64,000 nt of DNA from Alopecurus myosuroides (GCA_028641055.1 CM054057.1:576504610-576568609), one strand, 5' to 3'; positions 11,829 to 24,051 are shown, counted from the stretch's first letter. Translations and numbers: made by a program. Notes: generated by a model not told the origin, from the letters alone.

Positions 11829-13248
11829 CCATGTGATGTTTACGAACGCTTCTATTCTTGTAGACAGTGTTGGGCCTCCAAGTGGAGAGGTTTGTAGAGG
11901 AGCAACAAGTTTCCCTTAAGTGGATCACCCAAGGTTTATCGAACTCAGGGAGGTAGAGGTTAAAGATATCCCTCTCAAGGAACCCTGCAATTACGATCCA
12001 AGAAGTCTCTTGTGTTGCCAAGACACCTAATACAATTGTCAGTTGTATAGGTGCACTAGTTCGGCGAAGAGATAGTGAAATACAAGTAATATGTATAATT
12101 ATAAGTGATAATAGCAATCTGAAATAAAAATTGCAGCAAGCAAACATGTAGCAGAAATGATTGTAGACGGTGTTTCAATGCTTAGAAACAAGGCCTAGGG
12201 ATCATACTTTCACTAATGGACACTCTCAACAATAATAACATAATTGAATGCATAAATATCATATCTTCACTATGCTACTCTGAACCACTCTCCGGTCGGA
12301 TAACAAACACCAATCATTTCTTAGGGCTAGAAAAAGCACTCCTTAGAGTTGAATTCCCCATCTAGGTAACCTCACACTGTCACTATGAGCCCTAGATGGT
12401 TCCAGACAAACACCACAATTTCATAGGGTCATCCAACACAAAATATATAAATCATACACACGGTGCACACACTGGCACCTTTACACCGTGATCAAAGTGT
12501 CTACGGAGATCTCATAAGTAAACCACTTGAGTAGCATAACAGATGAAGAGTAACATATACTTATTCAACTAGAGTACAAAAAACATAATCACATACAGAT
12601 CACACCATGGAAGAGAGAGATGAAACACATAGCTAATGGTAGAGCCCTCAGCCCCGAGGGAGAACTACTCCCTCCTCATCGTGGGAGTTAGCAACGGCGA
12701 TGAAGATGGCGGTCGAGTCGATGAAGATGGCTCCGGGGGCACTTCCCCGTCCCGGCAGGGCGCCGGAACAGAGATTTTTGTCCCCCGAAACTTGTCGGTG
12801 ATGACGGCGGAGCTACAGAACTTTTCGTGGATGGAGGCTGGATGTTTTAGGGTTTATGCCTCGGGGGGGGGGGGGGTAAATAGGCTAAAGGGCGATGTCG
12901 GTGAGCTCCCGAGGGGCCCACACCATGTTGTGGCGCGGCCAGGGGCGCGCCACCAGGTGGTGTGGCCACCTCAGAGCCCCTCTCCGGGTCTCCTCCGGAC
13001 TCCGTGTACGTGACAGAATTCTAAGGTCATGGGATTTTGTTTCGTCCAATTCCGAGAATATTTCCAGAACAACTTTTCTGAAACCAAAAACAACAGAAAA
13101 CATGAACTGGCTCTGTGGCATCTTGTCAATAGGTTAGTCCAGAAAACATCCGGAAAATGAAGGAAAAATGTGAAAACATAAAGGTATTGGATAGAAAACA
13201 GGCATGGAGCATAAAAAATTATAGATACATTTGAGACGTATCACCATG
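11829..13248 (-). mobile_element. Solo LTR (Athila-like) with perfect TSD
   Basis: An LTR of 1410 bases, 11834-13243, on the minus strand with TGAT...ATCA ends, flanked by CCATG at 11829-11833 and 13244-13248. No internal sequence is attached, so it is the product of LTR-LTR recombination. It differs in sequence from LTRs C and D but keeps the same architecture. A run of G near 12866 and the usual GC-rich promoter-leader zone lie at 12640-13010. Confidence 0.9.
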
Positions 13249-14619
13249 AACGAAGTCAATCCAGATATATCATTCAAATGAGAAATACCACAATATCATT
13301 CTTCAATATGAGAAAACAACACATGATTTATTTCAATGGCACATTAAGCACTCTCAGCTATTTGAGACTAGTCATGATACATCATAAATAACTAAGCACA
13401 CAATTAAAATAATATCTAACATGACATTCCAAAGACTAATCCACAATCAAAACAAGCCTCCTATTGCAACACTATAAGCATTAAACATTTTACTCCTCTC
13501 CAACACCAATAAACTTATTTGAAACAACTCTCAAAGAAAATAAACATCAAAGAAGAGAGAGCTAATCATCTATAACTGAAGCAAACCAACAAGCTATGAA
13601 CAAAATTCGAGTGAAAAAAAGAGCTAAATGCATTACTAGCAAAAATTGAGCACTCAGATAACAATAAGAGTGAAAACTAGAGTCTTCTAGGCAATGAAAC
13701 TGGAGTGTGTTTCTCTCCAAAATAAAAATGCTAGGATCCAACAAAAAGCTAAAGAAAATAAAACAAAACAAAACAAAACTGAAAGAAAAATAAAATAATG
13801 CTCCAAGAATAACACATGTCATGTGAAGCAATAAAAATATAGTGTTTTGAAAGAAACCTCGTATTTTTGTTCATGAAGAAGAGGATGCCTTGGTCATTCC
13901 CAAGCTTTGACGCATGTACTTCTTGAATATTTCTTGGGGTGACATGGGCATCCCCAAGCTTGAGCTTTTGTCCATCCTTCATCTCATCACATCATGCTTC
14001 TCTCCCTACACTTGAAAAGTTCCTCCACCTAAAACTTCTCACAATCTTCATTAGCAACGTTAGTGTAATCAAAATAATAAATCCAATTGGTCCATTTCAA
14101 CACAAGTATAACACTCGGTTTAAAACATTAGCTACTGTCAAAACATCTTTTAAATATCTTCCCCTCAAAAGAACACCAAAAGAAAGAGATTAAGACGCAA
14201 ATGCAAATATTGTTAGAATCAGTCAAAACAGAACAGTTGGTAAAGATGAATTTTTTTTGAAAATCTTTATGCTGATCAGATCAGAAAGTGGGAAAATAAT
14301 GGAAGTTAGATAACAACATGGGGCATGTGTCTATTTTGTTTCATAGAAATCTGACGTTCTAGCTGAGATAATTTTTTTTTGGTAACAACCCAGAATTTTG
14401 TTTTAGAACAACAACTTCCCCAAATCGCACTACCTCTTTATTAGAGGTTACTCTTGGCACAAAAACGAAATAAAAAGGATAATAAGCGGTTTCTACAGAG
14501 GTAACAACTTCTAAGACACAAAAAGAACAAAATAAAACAGAAGAAAACAAACAAAGTGGGTTGCCTCCCACAAGCGCTTTTCTTTAACGCCTTTTAGCTA
14601 GGCATGAAAATAGAATCAA
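13249..14619 (-). other. Element D internal 3' untranslated region, proximal part
   Basis: Non-coding, AT-rich. The right end (14551-14610) is the reverse complement of the block GCCTAGCTAAAAGGCGTTAA, also present in C1 at about 17799 just after its ORF. That places this sequence immediately downstream of the coding region in the ancestral element. The open frames on the minus strand at 13562-13982 are low-complexity Phe/Ser-rich and not convincing. Confidence 0.7.
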
Positions 14620-14624
14620 GTATT

Positions 14625-16207
14625 TGATACGTCATAAATGTATCCTTAATTTCTGATGTTCCATGCTGTTTTCATGTTGTTTCCCACATGTTTTCTATAC
14701 ACTTTATGTCATTTTTATCGATTTTCTGGACTAACCTATTGACAAGATGCAACAGAGCCAGTTCCTTGTTTTCTGCTGTTTTTAGTTTCAAAAAAGTTGT
14801 TCAAGAAATATTTTCGGAATTGGAAAATTCGAAGTCCGGAGGTCCTAGAATTCTAGAAGGTTCCACGGAGTCCCGAAGAGACCCAGAGGGGGCCACAGGT
14901 GGCCCACACCATAGGGCGGCACGCCCCTGGCCGCGCCATGGGGTGGTGTGGAGCCCCCAGGCCTCCACCACCTTTGCCCTTTCGCCTATTTATACCCCCA
15001 AGACGTAAACCCTAAAGATATACCACTTCGTCCCGAAAAATACCTGAGGCCGCCATCATCGTCATTTCGAGATCGGGAGGGTTATGGAGCTCTCCCTGGC
15101 ACCCTGCCGGGAGGGGAATTCATCACCGGAGGGGTCTACACCACCATGCCCTCCTCCGAAGTAATGCGTGAGTAGTTCATCCCTGGACTACGGGTCCATA
15201 GCAGTAGCTAGATGGTTGTTCTCTCCACTTTTTACCTCATGTTTAGATCTCGTGAGCTGACTCACATGATCGAGATCATCTTTATGTAATGCTACATGTT
15301 GTGTTTGCTGGGATCTGATGAATGTTGAATGCTATGTCTTCTGATTATCAATCTATCATGTTATCTTCATGCTTATGTTATTTATGATTTTGCATGCTCT
15401 CTGTTATTAGTAGATGCTCTGGCCAAGTAGACGCTAGTAACTCCAAGAGGGAGTATTTATGCTCGATAGTGGGTTCATGCCTCCTTTGCATCTGTGCTCG
15501 AGTAACAGAAACGTGAAGGATGGAGGATGTGTTGTTGCCATTAGGGAGAAAACAACGGTGTTTACCTACATTGTTTACATTGCACACTTTTCTTACAACG
15601 ATAATTTGTTGCTAGCAACTTAATACCCAACGTTTGTTCGGATTATATTCGTAGGGTGGATTATTAGACATAGATGCAGTTGGATCACGGTCTATGTATT
15701 TTGTTGTAATACCTGCATGAATCACATAGTAATATTTATGTCTTGCATATGCACTACGGTGCAGCCTTCATTTCTTTCAATTGCCCAGCTATAATTTGTT
15801 CACCACACATGTTATCTATCTTTCATGGAGAGACACCACTAGTGATCTGTGGACCCCGGTCCCTTTTCCTCATATTGATAAAACACCTACTGCTTTCATA
15901 CTGATGCTACTGCTTTCATAATATTTTCCTACTATTTTCCACACCAAACGTTTAACCTCTTTGTGTTCAGCAAAACCGGCGAGATTGACAACCTCACTAC
16001 TACGTTGGGGAAAAATGATTTGATTGTGTTTTGTAGGTTCCACGTTGCTGCTGAACGGGTAGTGTGCCCTGCCACCTCAGCTGCATCAACCTTCAGAGGT
16101 TGCTTGTCCTCCTACTGGTCGATTCAACCTTAGTTTCTTTTCTGAGGGAAAACTTGCCGCTGCACTCTTCACAAGCTTCCACTTGGGGTTTACCAACGTG
16201 TGCATCA
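14625..16207 (+). repeat. C1 5' LTR
   Basis: 1583 bases, TGATACGTCATAAATG ... TGCATCA. It has a TATA-like TATTTATA at 14987-14994, then the leader zone with the conserved short frame that stops at 15175. It is longer than its 3' partner because the latter lacks about 105 bases after the GACAAGATGCCACGGAG stretch near 20600. Confidence 0.9.
14987..14994 (+). promoter_or_regulatory. Likely TATA box of C1 5' LTR
   Basis: TATTTATA follows a GC-rich stretch and precedes the leader. The same element stands at the same place in the 3' LTR (near 20733) and in the C2 LTRs (near 36889 and 39710, as CTATTTAT). Position and repetition in all copies support a promoter; no transcription start can be read from sequence. 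Confidence 0.5.
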
Positions 16208-16215
16208 AAGTTTTC

Positions 16216-16233
16216 TAGCGCCGTTGCCGGGGA
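16216..16233 (+). other. C1 primer-binding site (tRNA-Asp type)
   Basis: TAGCGCCGTTGCCGGGGA, one change from the tRNA-Asp 3'-end complement TGGCGCCGTTGCCGGGGA, eight bases after the LTR end. This is the usual priming site of Athila-like elements in grasses. Confidence 0.85.
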
Positions 16234-16293
16234 GGAAGAGAATTTTGGCAAGGGGAGTCTCTAACTTCCAATCTCTTTACTCTTTGTTTTGTT

Positions 16294-17739
16294 TTGCTTA
16301 GTTATTTTATTTTGTCTTGTTTTCTTCTCTTTATCAAAAACACAAAAAAATTAGTTCTTTTTCTAATTGTTATTTTTGCTTTATCATTCTTGCTATCAAT
16401 GTTTGATGTCTTTGAAACTAGATCTTATAGGCAAGGTGGGTTCACGGATGAACGACAAAAATATTATAATGAACACTGCTTGTCACAAAAAGGGATACAC
16501 TTATGGGAGGAAATTAATAAATTGCATGACTATGCTAAAAACTTGTGCTCTACTTACAATGTTACTTATTGCTTTGATAAATCTTGCTGCTGTAGGAGGT
16601 ATAGACACCTCCCTTTTCAATGTGAGTATAATGATGATGTTACCATATCTTCTTATGTTAAGGGAAATTATGAATTATATGATGTGGAACAAAATGAAGA
16701 ATTTATTGCTTGGAACGGTACATTCAAAATTGCTTATTTAATTGAAAGTATTGATGATGCACCTTATAAATACGAGATTTATGCTATACTTGAATATTGC
16801 TTTGATAATTACAAGGATTGTAATTACTATATAATGGAATATCTTAATAAATGCTCTCAACCTAAGGAAGAGACTAATGCCTTGCAGGAACCTATGGAAG
16901 AAGAAACTGCTGAATCTGGAAGCTCATTAGATGAAAAAGAGGAGGAGAGTGATGATCAAGAGGAGGAAGAATGGATCTACCCAATTCTACCTCCCAATGA
17001 GAGTAACTCTTTAACTCATACATTATTTAATGAAAGTGATGATCCTATTAATTCTTTTGAAATATCTCTTTTTGATGAAGTTGATGCCTGCTATGCTTGT
17101 GAACCTGATACTACTATGAATGAAACTTTTGAGAATGATGTTGCTACTGTTATTTATGATAATCCATTCTACTTTGATAAATATTATGATGATCCTCTAT
17201 TTTTTCCAACTATTGATATGCATGATAATGAGGAAGTTCGTTTAGAAAATCTATATGATAATGCTCTTGATGATGGTCCCATGTTACTTGATCCTATAAA
17301 TTATAATGCTACTAAAAATAGGATTGCTATAATGTGTTCTATACCTTTTATGAGTGATCAATCATCTTGTTTTGATATTAGTAAAAGAGGGAAAAAGGAG
17401 GAGCTGATTTTAAATTTTGATCCCACTATTTTTGAGCTTGATATGAACTGTGTACTTTTAGACCATGACAAACATGCTTTATGTGATAATTATGTTGTTG
17501 AGTTTGTTCATGATGCTACTGAAAAGTATTATGAGAGCGGAAAATATGGTTGTAGGAATTTTCATGTTACTAAAACACCTCTCTTTTTGTTAAAAGTTTT
17601 GAAGTTGCTCTTGTTCTACCTTCCCATGATTTCTAGATTGAGCTTCTTTAATTTATTCCTTAAAAGATTCCTATGCATAGGAAGTGGGTTCGACTTAATT
17701 GTTTTTTATACTTGCTTCTTGATGCTCTCTTTTGCTTGA
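16294..17739 (+). CDS. Uncharacterised ORF of C1, acidic protein with hydrophobic C-terminus
   Basis: An uninterrupted frame of 481 codons, the only long one in C1. The upstream start gives a hydrophobic first 35 residues that could be read-through of leader. The ATG at 16399 gives 446 residues and begins the part that looks protein-like, so I prefer it. Visible features (481-residue numbering): a Cys-rich cluster at about 85-110, an acidic Glu/Asp run at about 201-226, many Asp-Tyr-Asp and Asn-Asp pairs through the middle, and a strongly hydrophobic last 50 residues with possible membrane segments. There is no zinc knuckle, no Asp-Ser/Leu-Gly protease motif, and no polymerase or integrase signature. 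I recall similar frames in non-autonomous Triticeae LTR elements but cannot assign a function. Codon use is AT-rich like the rest of the element. An intact frame in an element with otherwise decaying LTRs suggests recent selection or youth. Confidence 0.6.
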   Translation: MLSYFILSCFLLFIKNTKKLVLFLIVIFALSFLLSMFDVFETRSYRQGGFTDERQKYYNEHCLSQKGIHLWEEINKLHDYAKNLCSTYNVTYCFDKSCCCRRYRHLPFQCEYNDDVTISSYVKGNYELYDVEQNEEFIAWNGTFKIAYLIESIDDAPYKYEIYAILEYCFDNYKDCNYYIMEYLNKCSQPKEETNALQEPMEEETAESGSSLDEKEEESDDQEEEEWIYPILPPNESNSLTHTLFNESDDPINSFEISLFDEVDACYACEPDTTMNETFENDVATVIYDNPFYFDKYYDDPLFFPTIDMHDNEEVRLENLYDNALDDGPMLLDPINYNATKNRIAIMCSIPFMSDQSSCFDISKRGKKEELILNFDPTIFELDMNCVLLDHDKHALCDNYVVEFVHDATEKYYESGKYGCRNFHVTKTPLFLLKVLKLLLFYLPMISRLSFFNLFLKRFLCIGSGFDLIVFYTCFLMLSFA

Positions 17740-20490
17740 TTTATATTTATTATGTGATCATCTTGTTCACTTGAAAAAATATGATTCCACTTTTCCGAGC
17801 CTAGCTAAAAGGCGTTAAAGAAAAGCACTTCTTGGGAGATAACCCATGGTTTTATTTTTGCTTAGTTTTTATCTGTTTTCTTTGAATAAAGGGGTTGTAT
17901 ACTTATGTATAAACTCCTTTGTATCTTTCTTTTCATGTTTTAGTAGTCCCAAGTAAGGTTTCTGACGAGAGTTGGAGTTGGTTTTCGGATTTCTGCGCAG
18001 GAAACAGATTTCTCCTGTTCACCGTTAAACATCGCAAAAATCATATAAACATAATAATGAACTTAAATTTCTTGTGATTATTCCTCGGCTAATTATGCAA
18101 CTTTTTCGTTCTTTAAGTTTTTCAATCTGAGGAACGTAAGTGCCTCGAAAAAATTCGTCTTTACATACTGTTCTGGTTTTGACAGATTCTGCCATTTTTC
18201 TTGCATTTGCTCTTTTGCGATGTCAAGTGGATTTCTTTGCTTCACTAAACATTAGTGGCTGTAGCTAATGTTTAACAGTATCAGTAGAACTTGTTCCATA
18301 CATAAGCAATGGATTTTTAATTGTTGAACTAACCCTGTAATGCGAATTACTCTTTGAGTGTGGTGTGAAGGAAGTTTTCAAGGGTCAAGAGAAGAGGGTG
18401 ATATATGTGATCAAGAAGAGTGCAAGGTCAAAGCTTGGGGATGCCCCCGTGGTTAATCCAAGCATATTTTTATAAGACTCAAGAATCTAAGCTTGGTGAT
18501 TCCCAAGGCATCCCCTTCTTCATCAACAATCTATCAGGTCACTTCTAGTGAAACTATATTTTTATTCGGTCACATCATATGAAGTTTACTTGGAGCGTAT
18601 GTTTGTTTTTATTTTGTTTTACTTTGTTTTCCTTGCTGCAATAATATAGTTGGACCCTAGAATTCTTTTTTTGTGAGAGAGACGTTCGCCGCTTTTTCGT
18701 TTGAATACTTGCTATGCTAGTATTCTTAGTTTTTCTTCTAGCTACTGCAAAATTTCCTGTTTCGCTCTTATTTTCATTGCATCTCTTATTCAGAGATGTT
18801 AGTTTTAGTAGTGTTATGTGATTACTCTCATGTTTTCTTGCTGTAGCATTTATAGAGTTTTTGTTAAATCATGTTTTGTATGGTACTTGTTGGGAAAAGA
18901 AACTGCTGCCTTTGGTAGAATTTATAACGGTGGAAGTAGAAGCTTGTATAGACTGTGGCTAGAATTTTTCATATCATGTTAGATGTTATTTTAATTCTAA
19001 AGCCTTGTGGTTATTTAGTAGCATGATTAGACTCAAATAGCTGAGAGTTTTTAATGTGTCATTGAAAGAATCATGAGTTGTTCTTGTAGTATCGAAGCAT
19101 AAATTTGTGGTGTTCTCCTTTGAATGTTTTATTTGGTTGATTTGGCGCATTCTCACACCATGTTTATGACTATGAACCAGTCACTAATAGCCTATATGAT
19201 TATTTAGTTTTTGAACTTGTGGTACCACTTATGCTTTGATTAATGATGTTTATGTCGCTATGCATGATTATGGATCTTATGCTCTCTTGATTTGTCGCTC
19301 CCAGTCTTTTGCTAGCCTCCACCTATACTGAGTATGAGCTCTACTCGTGCATCCAACTCCCAAAAACAAAAAATGTCCCATTGTGTCGACCATACCTACC
19401 TATATGTGGTATTTAACCGCCAGTCCAAAGTAAATTGCTCATGTGTTACCTTTAAAACTTTCAAAATTACTTCTGTTTTGTGCTCCTGTTTTAGCTCATG
19501 AGGGCGTAAATAGAGAATCTTTATCTCACTTGTTGATTGGAATTTCACACCCTGGACTAGTGTCTTCAACCGCTTATCCAATGATAGAAGAGTAGGCAGC
19601 AGGGTGCCTAGCCCCAAATTAATAACACAAATTCTCTTCACTATTTTTGCCCCTATTTTATCAGTCAAATCATAATTGTGTAAACAAAAGAGAAAGAGGA
19701 ATGACCTTCTACCCAGATGTATCCTTCTATGGGAGCCGCTCTTGTGAAGTCTAGTTGGCTTGTGACGTACTATATTTGTTTACCATTCGTTGACATAAGA
19801 ATACACCTCTCTTTAAATATAGACACTCCTCCACGGTATGTGATTGTTGGCAGGCACCCGAGGATTCGGTTAGCCATGGTTTGTGTAAGATGGATGGGAG
19901 GAGTGTAAGGCTTTTTATACCTCTGTTTAATAAAATAAAAGCTCTAGCACATGAGTGATACATGTTTCGCTCTGCGAAGGGCCTTTCTTTTACTTTTATG
20001 TTGAGTCTCCATCTTCTAACTTTATGCACGGTTGAGAGAGCATAGTTGCCATTCTGAGTTTTATGTGCATTTGTCCCAGAAGCATTATTAATTGATTCAT
20101 GATGTGTTATTGCTTTTTCTCTAATTATTTGTTCTAGTCTTCCTCATGAACTTTGAAGGTGTCCTGGCATTTATGTTTTGCCCCACTCTTAAGGACTAGC
20201 GAAATATCACTTTGACACGTTTTCTATATACTTGAAACAAATGTATATCTTTTGTTGCATTGTTATTCATGATCTTTTATTTGTGTTACTTCTCATGATG
20301 CAAGGTGATTGCTATGCTTTATTATTAAAATTCTATTTATCATGCTTGTGTTAATGTTCTATGATCTCAGCTTACTTATGCTTTTACATTATTGATGATC
20401 AAGTTTATGTTGGTAGCATGTCACCTCAGAAATTAAGTGTTTTTATCGTTTACCTACTCGAGGACGAGTAGGAACTAAGCTTGGGGATGT
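17740..20490 (+). other. C1 long 3' untranslated region and polypurine tract
   Basis: About 2.75 kb without a credible coding frame. It opens with the conserved GCCTAGCTAAAAGGCGTTAA block (about 17799), contains a segment also found in C2 (18925-19990 against 37857-38890) and, reversed, in D. It ends with a CTCGAGGACGAGTAGG palindromic motif at about 20457-20472 and the polypurine tract AAGCTTGGGGATG before 20491. Confidence 0.75.
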
Positions 20491-21968
20491 TGATATGTCA
20501 TAAATGTATCCTTAATTTCTGATGTTCCATGTTGTTTCCGACATGTTTTCTATACACTCTATGTCATTTTTATCGATTTTCCGGACTAACCTATTGACAA
20601 GATGCCACGGAGTCATGAAGAGACCCAGAGGAGGGCCACCGGGGGCCCACACCATAGGGCGGCACACCCCCCCGCCCGCCCCATGGGGTGGTGTGGGTCC
20701 CCTAGGACTCCATCGCCTTTGCCCTTTCGCCTATTTATACCCCCCGAGACGTAAACCCTAAAGATATACCACTTCGTCCCGAAAATCACCCGAGGCCGCC
20801 GTCATCGTCATCCCGAGATCGGAGGATTCTAGAGCTCTCCCCGGCGCCCTGCCAGGAGGGGAATTCATCACCGGAGGGGTCTACACCACCATGCCCTCCT
20901 CCGAAGTGATGCGTGAGTAGTTCATCCCTGGACTACGGGTCCATAGCAGTAGCTAGATGGTTGTTCTCTCCACTTTGTACCTCATGTTTAGATCTCGTGA
21001 GCTACCTCACATGATCGAGATCATCTTTATGTAATGCTACATGTTGTGTTTGCTGGGATATGATGAATGTTGAATGTTATGTCTTTTGATTATCAATCTA
21101 TCATGTTATGTTCATGCTTATGCTATTTACGATCTTGCTTGCTCTCCGTTATTAGTAAATGATCTGGCCAAGTAGATGCTAGTAACTCCAAGAGGGAGTA
21201 TTTATGCTCGATAGTGGGTTCATGCCTCCTTTGCATCTATGCTCGAGTGACAGAAACGTGACGGGTGGAGGATGTGCTGTTTCCATTAGGGAGAAAACAA
21301 CGGTGTTTACCTAGTTTACATTGTTTACATTACACACTTTGCTTACTGCGATAATCTGTTGCTAGCAACTTAATACCCAACGTTTGTTCGGATGATATTC
21401 GGAGGGTGGATTATTAGACATAGATGCAGTTGGATGACGGCCTATGTATTTTGTTGTAATGCCCGCATGAATCACATAGTAATATTTATGTCTTGCATAT
21501 GCACTACGGTGTAGCCTTCATTTCTGTCAATTGCCCAGCTGTAATTTGTTCACCACACATGTTATTTATCTTTCACGAAGAGACACCACTAGTGAACTGT
21601 GGACCCCGGTCCTTTTTCCTCATACTGATAAAACACCTACTGCTTTCACACTGCTTTCATACTGCTGCTAGTGCTTTCATACTGTTTTCCTACTGTTTTC
21701 CACACCATACGTTTAACCTCTTTGTGTTCAGCAAAACCGGTGAGATTGACAACCTCACTTCTACGTTGGTGCAAAGTGATTTGATTGTGTGGTGTAGGTT
21801 CCATGTTGCTACTGAACCGGTAGTGCGCCCTGCCACCTCAGCTGCATCAACCTTTAGAGGTTGCTTGTCCTCCTACTGGTCAATTCAACCTTGGTTTCTT
21901 TTCTGAGGGAAAACTTGCCGCTGCACTCTTCACAACCTTCCACTTGGGGTTTACCAACGTTTGCATCA
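20491..21968 (+). repeat. C1 3' LTR
   Basis: 1478 bases, TGATATGTCATAAATG ... TTGCATCA, followed directly by TSD GTATT. It is similar to the 5' LTR apart from a deletion of about 105 bases near 20607 and scattered substitutions, so the insertion is not very recent. Confidence 0.9.
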
Positions 21969-22396
21969 GTATTATCAATACAATCATGAGTAGTCTTCAC
22001 AATGGACTCAAAAGGTAACTTCATTCTTTTTCTAGTGAAATTTTCCATGCCCTTTTTAAGGGGAAACTGAAATCTTATAGTTCCCTCTTTCATATCAATA
22101 AGGGCTCCGATAGTGTGAAGAAAAGGTCTCCCCAAAATGATAGGACAACAAGCATTGCATTCAATATCCAAAACAAAAAAATCAACGGGGACATAATTAT
22201 CATTAGCAATAATAAGAACATCATCAATCCTTACCAAAGGTCTTTTAACAGTGGACTCTATAAGATGCGCTCCCAAAATACTCCCATCCAGTGGTCTTAA
22301 GTCAAGCATATCATATAACATTTTAGGCATAATAGAAGAACTTCCACCAAGATCACACAAAGCATTGTAATCAGAATTATTCACTCTTATTCTCAT
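21969..22396 (-). pseudogene. Athila-like aspartic protease of element D (truncated)
   Basis: The minus-strand frame contains the retroviral-type aspartic protease signature in its Athila form: LCDLGGSSSIMP near 22340-22375, where Athila-group proteases usually read Asp-Leu-Gly-Ala-Ser. A downstream hydrophobic-Gly pattern (IILGRPFLHTIGALID) near 22090-22140 is the second conserved stretch. It would mature gag-pol inside the particle. The frame runs to the C1 insertion, and beyond it, at 14619, the sequence is already 3' untranslated, so reverse transcriptase never follows. C1 LTR sequence added at the 3' end of the open frame (below 21969) is not part of the gene. Confidence 0.75.
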
Positions 22397-22529
22397 ACTG
22401 GGCTCCCAACCATCTTGTAATTTTCTAGGGATAGAGGCTTCAAGTTTGAGCCTTTCTTCTTTAGCTTCAATGAGAGCATTAGTGATATGTTTAGTGAAAG
22501 CAATATTTATCTTACTAGCATTAGGATCT

Positions 22530-24051
22530 TTAGCTAATTTTTGTCAGAACTTTATAACAACATATGGTGCAATTATCAACATCAATTTTATCATCCTCAA
22601 AAATGGTGGAAAAAATATCTCCTAAAGTCATATTATCCTCAATCCCAATTGCAACAATTTTCTTACTAGAAATATTTTTAGTCTCCAAACTTTTGGGACT
22701 CCTTCTACCTAAAGTCATGACCTCTCCAATACCATTTGTTTTGACATAAAAATGTTTAGAAGCACTAGAATACTCATTGGCACTGAAAGTTTTCACTTCC
22801 TCAAAGGGTTGGATGGTATAAATTTTAATAGGCTCACTTTTAGGAGTTTTTTCAGCACTTTTGGCTTATCTTTCTCTTCTAGCACATATTTGAGCTAACA
22901 TTCTCATGTTCTCGTTTATTTGAACTTGTATAGAATTTATAGGTTCGTATTTATTGGCCTTAAGAGGTGTATTCCTAATTTTTAAAATTTCTGCATCATG
23001 AGCAAGACTATCAACTTTCGGCACAAGATTATCTTGTTTTGCAAGCCTTTCTATTGAGATCTTTTTGTGCAGTGATAAATTCTTTAAGCATGTTCTAAAA
23101 ATCAGAGGTGGAACTTTTAGGATTGTTATAAGCATTTCCATATGAATTACCATTATTATTAGGATATGGCCTATAGTTGTTATCACCAAAGTTATTCTTG
23201 TAAGCACTATTGTTGAAATTGTTTCTAGCAATAAAATTCAGATAAATTTGATCATTCTCATTAGCAACCAGAGAGTTCAATGGAACATTATTAGGATCTA
23301 TAGGCACTTGTTTAGCTAGAAAAGAAGCAAGCATATCAATTTTATCACTCAAAGAAGAGACCTCCTCAACAGGATTTACGTTTTTACCCGTTAGGGCCCT
23401 TTCTGTGTGCCATTATGAATAGTTTGTCATTAGATCATCCAATAAATTATTTTCTTCACCTAAAGTTAGGTTCATAAAGGTTCCTCCCGCAGCTTAATGC
23501 AACAAATTCCTTTAATAAAAATTTAATCCCTTATAAAAGGTTTGGACAACCATGAATGTAGTTAGTCCGTGTGTGGGACAATTCTTAACCATAGTTTTCA
23601 TTCTTTCCCAAGATTGAGCAACATGTTCATTATCATTTTTTCTAAAGTTAATAATGATTCTCCTCGATTCTATAATTTTTGCAGGTGGATAATACTTCCC
23701 AATAAAAGCATCTTTGCATTTAGTCCAAGAATCAATGCTATTTTTAGGCAAAGACAATAACCATTCCTTAGCTCTTCCTCTTAATGAGAATGGGAACAAT
23801 CTTAATTTCACAATATCACCATCTACCTCTTTATGTTTTTTCATGTTACATAACTTAACAAAGTTATTTAAATGAAAGGCAGTATCTCCTCCAATACCAG
23901 AAAATCGATCTTTCATGACAAGATTCAACAATGCAGGTTTAATTTCATAGGAATTTGCTGTAGCAGCACGTGGAGAAATTTGTGTGCATATGAAATCATT
24001 ATTATTGCTACTAGTAAATTCACAAAGCTTGGTAGTATCATTGGTAGCCAT
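22530..24051 (-). pseudogene. Athila-like gag of element D, broken
   Basis: Minus strand. The start is at the ATG near 24051 (MATNDTTKLCEF...), 173 bases downstream of the intact primer site. The first 180 codons hold the gag core: a FSGIGGDTAFHLNNFVKLC segment followed by LFPFSLRGRAKEWLLSL and a Trp-containing YYPPAKI...F stretch, as in plant Ty3-type gag. The frame stops near 23512. Further pieces in other frames at 23352-23095 (Asn/Tyr/Gly-rich gag C-terminal region), 23231-22866 and 22796-22530 show that it once continued toward the protease. Frameshifts and stops make it non-functional. It would have formed the particle shell. Its loss means D could move only in trans. Confidence 0.7.

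Larger units (their letters stand above)
14620..21973 (+). mobile_element. Element C1: complete Athila-related LTR element with an unknown ORF
   Basis: Complete 7344-base element, 14625-21968, inserted in D between its protease and 3' untranslated region. Exact TSD GTATT lies at 14620-14624 and 21969-21973. It has a 5' LTR (14625-16207), tRNA-Asp-type primer site (16216-16233), one long ORF (16294-17739), about 2.75 kb of non-coding 3' region, a polypurine tract ending at 20490, and a 3' LTR (20491-21968). No gag, protease, reverse transcriptase or integrase is encoded, so it would need proteins in trans, plausibly from an Athila-like relative with the same LTR and 3' region. Confidence 0.9.
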
